DNA from: JBGTSJ01 sp041940305
GTDB taxonomy: Bacteria; Planctomycetota; Planctomycetia; Planctomycetales; Planctomycetaceae
Assembly (NCBI GenBank): GCA_041940305.1
Contig: JBGTSJ010000004.1
Coordinates: 186,001 to 250,000 of the forward strand
DNA length: 64,000 nt
Direction: 5' to 3'
Positions 59,119 through 64,000 of the stretch are shown here, one piece after another. The position numbers and the translations under genes are program-made. Below the pieces are notes generated by a model, which was given only the letters and a program-made list of their open reading frames with translations, was not told the origin of the DNA and did not search any database. Every line of letters starts with the position of its first letter. Positions within the stretch are counted from its first letter, which is position 1.

Positions 59119-60300
59119 ATGTCGCAACGAGAGAGCGGAACCGGCAAGCTCACGCCGCCTCGCGGGTACGCCCCGGAGGATGTGGAGCAGCGCCGCGCCT
59201 GGCTCGCCGGCCGCACTGGCGTCGAATTGCCCGAGTTCGCCCTCGACGAGCCGGAGCAACTGCAGGGACTGGTCGAGAACCAGGTCGGCGCCGTCGGCAT
59301 CCCGCTCAGCATTGCCGGCCCGCTGCTCCTGCAGGGACGCCACGCACAGGGGACGTTCTATGTTCCGCTCTGCACGCTGGAGGGGACGCTCTCGCTCTCA
59401 ATGACGCGCGGCATGCTGGCGACCTACTCGTCGGGCGGGATCACCACCCGCCATATCAAGCAGGAGGTGTCGCGCAGCCCCGTCTTCATCTTCGACCTGG
59501 TTGATGACGCCGACCGCTTCCGCGCATGGATCGGCGAACACGAGCACCTGCTGCGCAGCGCGGCCGAAGCGACCACGCGACACGGGAAACTGCTGCGCGT
59601 CGAAACCTATCCGATACACAATCGCGTGATTCTCAACTTTGTTTACAGCACCGGTGACGCGGCGGGGCAGAACATGGTGACGCTCGCCACAGCCGCCGCC
59701 TGCCAGGCGATTGTCGAATCCTTCCCTGCCGAGCAGCGGCCACGGTACCTCATCGAAAGCAACTTCAGCGGCGACAAGAACGCAGCGTACCGCATGCTGC
59801 TCCACGGCCGCGGCCATCACGTCATCGCCACCGCCCGCATTCGCGGCGCCGTCCTCAAGCGGCTGTTGCGGACCACGCCCGCCGAAATGGCCCGCTGCTT
59901 CGTTGATATCAACGCCGGCTCGCAACTCGCCGGCGTCGTCGGTCTCAATATGCACGTCGCCAATGCGCTCGCGGCGATTTATCTCGCGACGGGGCAGGAC
60001 GTCGCCTGCGTCGCCGAGAACGCTTGCGGCATCTGCCACGGCGAGCAGGACGGCGACGACTTCGTCGCCTCGCTCAGTATGCCATCATTGACCGTCGGGA
60101 CGGTCGGCGGCGCCACGCGGCTGCATCAGCAGAGCGCCAACCTCAAGCTGCTCGGGTGCACCGGCCCCGATTCGGCCGGGAAGCTGGCGGAGATCATCTG
60201 CGGAGCGGCATTCGCCCTGGAGCTGTCACTCGCAGGCGCCATTGTCAGCAACGAGTTCGCAGCCGCGCACGCCGCTTTCGGCCGGCATCCCGGGACGTAG
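59119..60300 (+). CDS. Divergent hydroxymethylglutaryl-CoA reductase family enzyme
   Basis: A 393-aa HMG-CoA reductase-like protein, cytoplasmic with no membrane anchor. All four catalytic residues of the family can be aligned: Glu88 (LEGTLSLSMTRG), Lys220 (FSGDKNAAYRML), Asp294 (LATGQDVACVAEN) and His384 (SNEFAAAHAAFGR). NQVGAVGIPLSIAGPL, STGDAAGQNM and VGTVGGATRL match ENVIG, TGDAMGMN and VGTVGGGT. However several normally fixed positions differ (LSLSMTRG for LVASTNRG; DKNAAYR for DKKPAAI). The expected reaction is mevalonate formation from HMG-CoA with NAD(P)H, but no other mevalonate-pathway gene is in the window. Start at ATG 59119. Confidence 0.85.
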   Translation: MSQRESGTGKLTPPRGYAPEDVEQRRAWLAGRTGVELPEFALDEPEQLQGLVENQVGAVGIPLSIAGPLLLQGRHAQGTFYVPLCTLEGTLSLSMTRGMLATYSSGGITTRHIKQEVSRSPVFIFDLVDDADRFRAWIGEHEHLLRSAAEATTRHGKLLRVETYPIHNRVILNFVYSTGDAAGQNMVTLATAAACQAIVESFPAEQRPRYLIESNFSGDKNAAYRMLLHGRGHHVIATARIRGAVLKRLLRTTPAEMARCFVDINAGSQLAGVVGLNMHVANALAAIYLATGQDVACVAENACGICHGEQDGDDFVASLSMPSLTVGTVGGATRLHQQSANLKLLGCTGPDSAGKLAEIICGAAFALELSLAGAIVSNEFAAAHAAFGRHPGT

Positions 60301-60301
60301 C

Positions 60302-61177
60302 TTACTGCTCGTCGGCTTCCGCAGCCGTGTCCAGCGGTTGAACGACCGGCTGCGTGGCGGGCGTCTCTTCCGGCTGATAGGTCCAGCGGCCCGGACCTTC
60401 GAAGCGGAACTCCACCTGCGTCGGATCGAACCGGTCGCCGCGACGGCTGAACTTCTGCACGAGCACCTTCCGCCACCGCATCGGTTCCCCTCCGGGACCT
60501 TCGCGGATCTCGTAACCGTTCGAGAACCCGGACAGGATTACAGAAAAGTAATCCGTCTCAGGGTCCACGCTACGCCACGTTGCGACGCCATACATCCAGG
60601 ATTCCCCTTCGGCGCCCTCAGCCGTCGCGGTGGGCACCGGCTGGATGATTGACACCGTGTCGCTCAACACCACGTCGTCCGGGCGGTGCGCTTCCACCTT
60701 GTTGACCTGGACGACGGCTTGAGGAATGACCTGGTCCATGTAGGTCTGGTCCGGGATCTCCGTCGCCGGATCGTCATAAGTGATCAGCGTGAACTCAGGG
60801 AGGAACTTCGGTGGCTGCAGGACGGGATCGAGCGTGTTGACCGGCGTTGAGTCGGTTACGTCCTCCTGCGTGGCGATCGGACGATTGATGGCCTTGTACA
60901 CTAGGTACCAGACCAACTCACGCGAGGCCTCACCGGTCTCCGGGTCCGTGATGTCCACCCACTGCATCCGCATGGGCTTCATGTGGACTTCCAGCACCCA
61001 CAGGTCGTTCTGCCGGTTGCGCTCTTCGCCGGTCGCGTAGATCTTCACGACCTGATCGAACCCGCGGGCCCTCTGCGCAGCGGCCGGTCGGGTCGCGATC
61101 AGCAGCACGCAGGCGGCAAGCAGCCAGGCGGCGATACGGCCAGCCGGGCGGCAGTCAGTCGATGTGCGGTCCAACAT
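60302..61177 (-). CDS. Exported hypothetical protein
   Basis: A 291-aa secreted protein with signal peptide (GRIAAWLLAACVLLIATRPA, cleavage near AAA-QR at about residue 34). The mature protein is rich in beta-strands and polar residues (WVLEVHMKPMRMQWVDITDP, RELVWYLVYKAINRPI, PEFTLITYDDPATEIPDQTY). It ends with TQPVVQPLDTAAEADEQ. I recognise no domain. The start chosen is ATG 61177 because the signal peptide begins there; an open frame reaches 61345. Its stop is adjacent to the HMG-CoA reductase stop (1 base apart, convergent). Divergent from the heme-binding dehydrogenase gene (starts at 61177 and 61361). Confidence 0.72.
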   Translation of the reverse strand: MLDRTSTDCRPAGRIAAWLLAACVLLIATRPAAAQRARGFDQVVKIYATGEERNRQNDLWVLEVHMKPMRMQWVDITDPETGEASRELVWYLVYKAINRPIATQEDVTDSTPVNTLDPVLQPPKFLPEFTLITYDDPATEIPDQTYMDQVIPQAVVQVNKVEAHRPDDVVLSDTVSIIQPVPTATAEGAEGESWMYGVATWRSVDPETDYFSVILSGFSNGYEIREGPGGEPMRWRKVLVQKFSRRGDRFDPTQVEFRFEGPGRWTYQPEETPATQPVVQPLDTAAEADEQ

Positions 61178-61360
61178 CGTGTTCCCACTGTGGAGGTGTG
61201 CGGCACGGCCTGTTTCAGGCCTAACTGTCGAATCTACCACGGCTTGCAAACGAGGGTCAACATGTGTTGAATCAGGTTTCTCAATCGGCCCGAGCCGGCG
61301 AACGACTGTAGCGTTGCCGCCGATCAGGCCGTTTTCACTCACCACTGACCGGACCCATTG

Positions 61361-64000
61361 ATGCGATCACGGACCGCTCTGCCCCGGCTTATCTGCTTCT
61401 CTGCACTGGCTTTAGCGTCGACCGCCGGTCTCGCAGATAATCGCCCGCTCCCTCCGGAAGAAGCAGCCGCCACCCTCCAGCTCCCCGACGGATTCCAGGC
61501 CACGCTCTTTGCCGGCGAGCCCGATCTCGCCCAGCCGATCGCCATGACGTTCGACGCCCGCGGCCGGCTGTGGGTCGTCGAATGCCTCTCCTACCCCGAA
61601 TGGACCAGCGAGCCGACCGGGACCGACCGCGTCGTCATCCTGGAAGACACCGACGGCGACGGCCGACACGACTCCCGCAAGGTGTTCCTTGATATCGGCC
61701 GGAACCTGTCGGGCATCGAACTCGGCTTCGGCGGCGTCTGGCTGTGCGCGACACCCGAACTGATCTTCGTCCCCGACCGCGACTTTGACGACGTCCCCGA
61801 CGGTCCGCCCGAAGTGCTCCTCGACGGCTGGGACCTCACCGCCCGGCACAACGTCTTCAACGGGCTGACCTGGGGCCCCGACGGCTGGCTGTACGGCTGC
61901 AACGGCATTCTCTCGAACTCCCTCGTCGGTGCGCCAGGCACGCCGGAGGCCGCACGCACGCGGCTCAACTGCGGAGTGTGGCGCTTTCATCCGGTGCGGC
62001 GCGAGTTCGAACTCTACGCCTCCGGCACAACGAATCCGTGGGGACTCGATTTCGACGCCCAGGGCCGGATGTTCATCACCAACTGTGTGATCGAGCACGT
62101 GTTCCAGGTGCTCCCCGGCGGGCACTACAAGCGGATGTTCGGCCAGGACCTGAACCCGCACGTCTACGGACTGATCGAATCCTGCGCCGACCACATCCAC
62201 TGGGGAGGCGGCTACTGGGATATCTCCATCGGCGGCGTGCACAACGACTACGGCGGCGGCCACGCCCACGCCGGCGCGATGATCTACCTCGGCGACAACT
62301 GGCCCGAGGAGTATCGCGGCAATCTCTACACAGTGAACATTCACGGCCAGCGGATGAACCGGGATGCGTTCCACGAGGAAGGCTCCGGCGTCGTCGCATC
62401 GCATCTGCCGGACTTCTGCCTGTCGCAGGACCCCTGGTTCCGCGGCCTCGAAATGATCTACGGCCCCGACGGCGGCGTGTACCTCTCCGACTGGAATGAC
62501 GTCGGCGAATGCCACGACTACGAGGACGTCGAGCGCGACACGGGCCGCATCTTCAAGATCACCTACGGCACACCGGAGCATCGGCCGGTCGACCTGCGCT
62601 CGCTGAGCGACGTGGAACTGGTCGAACTGCAGAAGCACGAAAATGAATGGTTCGCCCGCATGTCACGGCTCATCCTGCAGGAGCGCGCGGCCGAGCGGGA
62701 GATCGATCCGGCGGCGGTGCAGATGCTAGCGATGGTCCCGGGCGTATTTCGGAAACGGGAGCATGAGCTGCGTTGCCTGTGGACGAAGCACGTCATCAGT
62801 CGAGAGAGTGCGTGGCACCCGATGCGTTTTATGACCGACGCGATACTGACCTGGTCGGCCCGATTGGCTGCGGAAGATCGCGATCTTTCCAATAAGCCGA
62901 GCCCGGAGGAACGGAGCGAGTTTCAGCGCTATCTGGCAGCGGCGAGCATGGCAGAGCAACCGCAGCTGGCGGTCGAGATCGCAGCCGCGCTTCAGCGTCT
63001 CTCTTTCGACGACCGGTTTCGCATCGCCCGGATGCTCGTGCAGAATGAGGAGTTCGCTGATGATCACAACCTTCCGTTGATGATCTGGTACGGCATCGAG
63101 CCGCTGGCGGGAGATGACCAGGATCGGGACCTGAAGCTCCTGCGGGAGGGACGCATCCCGCTGGTAACCCGGCACCTTGCCCGAAAGGTCGCTGCGCTGG
63201 ACGGCGGCATTCCACGTCTCACCGCACTCCTGGCGGCCTCGTCCGCATTACGGCCGGAACGACTGGAATTCATCCTGCTCGGATTGCGAGACGCCGTGGA
63301 AGGCCGCCGCGGGCTGGAAACGCCGGAGGGCTGGAGCACTTTCGCGTCCGACACCGACCGGCTGACGCCGACGGGCCGCGATGCAGTGCAGTATCTCTCG
63401 CTGGTGTTTGGTGACGAGACCGCATTTGCCACGCTGACTGCGATCGCGGCCGATCCCGCCGCAGCTGCTGCGGATCGCCGTCACGCACTGGAGACGTTGA
63501 TCCAGGTCATCGATGACCGGTTGGTCGACCTGCTGCTGGCGTCGCTGTCCGATGCGGACCTGGCGTCACCGGCGCTACGCGGGCTCACGGCGTACCGGCA
63601 TCCCGGAATTACGTCGGCCATCATCAATCAGTATCCGAAGTTGACGCCGGACCAGCAGCAGGAAGCGATCAGCACGCTCGCCGCGCGGCGGGACTCGGCC
63701 TCCGTGCTGCTCGAAGCCATCGAGGAGGGCCGCATCCCGCCGCGTGACGTTTCCATCTATGTCGCGAGACAGATTCGCGACTACGACGACGAAGCCTTCA
63801 ACGCCAAGATCGAACAGCTGTGGGGAAGCGTGCGGGCGACTCCGGAAGAGAAATCGCAGCGCATCAGCCAGTTCCAGGCGGAACTCACCCGCGCTGAGGA
63901 CGCGGACGCCGCGGCAGGGCGGGCGCTGTTCGTCCAGAAGTGCGCGAACTGCCACAAGCTGTTCGGCGAGGGGGCGGTCATCGGTCCCGATCTCACCGGC
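61361..64000 (+). CDS. PVC-type heme-binding membrane-bound dehydrogenase, 3'-truncated by window edge
   Basis: The frame opened by ATG 61361 is uninterrupted for 880 codons to the window end. A signal peptide (RLICFSALALASTAGLADN) is followed by a beta-propeller (about 30-400) typical of PVC dehydrogenases: FQATLFAGEPDLAQPIAMTF, GRLWVVECLSYPEW, TDGDGRHDSRKVF and GGHYKRMFGQDLNPHVYG, then SDWNDVGECHD. A long helical HEAT-like region follows (about 430-840), and the last visible residues are a cytochrome c motif, CANCHKLFGEGAVIGPDLTG (CxxCH). This family is common in Planctomycetota and thought to be periplasmic sugar or alcohol oxidation proteins; no enzyme function is proven. The C-terminal cytochrome domain continues beyond base 64000. 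Confidence 0.92.
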   Translation, partial: MRSRTALPRLICFSALALASTAGLADNRPLPPEEAAATLQLPDGFQATLFAGEPDLAQPIAMTFDARGRLWVVECLSYPEWTSEPTGTDRVVILEDTDGDGRHDSRKVFLDIGRNLSGIELGFGGVWLCATPELIFVPDRDFDDVPDGPPEVLLDGWDLTARHNVFNGLTWGPDGWLYGCNGILSNSLVGAPGTPEAARTRLNCGVWRFHPVRREFELYASGTTNPWGLDFDAQGRMFITNCVIEHVFQVLPGGHYKRMFGQDLNPHVYGLIESCADHIHWGGGYWDISIGGVHNDYGGGHAHAGAMIYLGDNWPEEYRGNLYTVNIHGQRMNRDAFHEEGSGVVASHLPDFCLSQDPWFRGLEMIYGPDGGVYLSDWNDVGECHDYEDVERDTGRIFKITYGTPEHRPVDLRSLSDVELVELQKHENEWFARMSRLILQERAAEREIDPAAVQMLAMVPGVFRKREHELRCLWTKHVISRESAWHPMRFMTDAILTWSARLAAEDRDLSNKPSPEERSEFQRYLAAASMAEQPQLAVEIAAALQRLSFDDRFRIARMLVQNEEFADDHNLPLMIWYGIEPLAGDDQDRDLKLLREGRIPLVTRHLARKVAALDGGIPRLTALLAASSALRPERLEFILLGLRDAVEGRRGLETPEGWSTFASDTDRLTPTGRDAVQYLSLVFGDETAFATLTAIAADPAAAAADRRHALETLIQVIDDRLVDLLLASLSDADLASPALRGLTAYRHPGITSAIINQYPKLTPDQQQEAISTLAARRDSASVLLEAIEEGRIPPRDVSIYVARQIRDYDDEAFNAKIEQLWGSVRATPEEKSQRISQFQAELTRAEDADAAAGRALFVQKCANCHKLFGEGAVIGPDLTG

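Noticed and set aside
1..64000. tRNA, rRNA, CRISPR arrays, phage genes or intact IS elements
   Set aside because: No cloverleaf ends, no ribosomal RNA core sequence, no regularly spaced direct repeats and no transposase or integrase motif was seen.

Overview
The window is about 64 kb of GC-rich DNA (roughly 63-65 % by eye) from a member of the Planctomycetota, probably close to the Planctomycetaceae; the genus cannot be fixed from sequence alone. The call rests on lineage-typical families: a DUF1549/DUF1553 (PSD) protein at the left edge, a PVC-type CxxCH heme-binding dehydrogenase at the right edge, a DUF1080 lipoprotein, several Gfo/Idh/MocA proteins, an N-terminal BatA-type VWA protein, a CehA/McbA-like PHP protein and hairpin repeats between genes. 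I see no rRNA, tRNA, CRISPR array, phage or intact insertion sequence. It looks like chromosomal housekeeping DNA with one decayed toxin-antitoxin locus.

Layout. 1-4.5 kb: PSD protein, toxin-antitoxin pair whose toxin is frameshifted, secreted PPC-domain protein. 4.6-15.4 kb: aroB, queC, small membrane protein, CehA/McbA-like hydrolase, membrane protein, ArsM-like methyltransferase, CCA-adding enzyme, DEAD-box helicase, a hairpin-rich non-coding stretch and a DUF983 protein. 15.6-25.4 kb: PhyH dioxygenase with a coupled small gene, outer-membrane-like protein, cupin, a 641-aa unknown, an SGNH-like protein without the catalytic Ser, hisN-type phosphatase, sialidase and an Ala-rich coiled-coil protein. 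25.5-33.7 kb: WD40-oxidoreductase fusion, BatA/VWA protein, CPBP protease, large DUF1080 lipoprotein, SnoaL-like protein. 33.8-41.1 kb: orphan histidine kinase, ECF42-like sigma factor, ABC exporter, second CPBP protease, serine acetyltransferase. 41.1-48.5 kb: a tight four-gene operon (oxidoreductase, membrane protein, thioredoxin-like lipoprotein, aldehyde dehydrogenase), then divergently an SPFH protein, an NAD-kinase-like protein and an alpha/beta hydrolase, and a DCC-family protein. 48.7-54.4 kb: VWA protein, anti-sigma/ECF sigma pair, small protein, and a DUF479-like/epimerase/PfkB kinase cluster. 54.5-64 kb: histidine kinase and response regulator next to an acyl desaturase, MFS transporter, divergent HMG-CoA reductase, secreted unknown, and the heme-binding dehydrogenase that runs off the end.

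Working together. The clearest functional groupings are the two-component system beside the desaturase (54576-57442), with a direct-repeat operator candidate between them; the translationally coupled oxidoreductase/thioredoxin/aldehyde-dehydrogenase operon (41163-44863); the SPFH plus NAD-kinase-like pair (45191-47188), whose job I cannot name; and the sugar epimerase plus 2-keto-3-deoxygluconate-type kinase (52349-54413). Two families of short inverted repeats recur in intergenic space: a hairpin built on AGAAACCCGGT (four copies, mostly at gene ends) and a GAGCCGCGACCG element (two copies).
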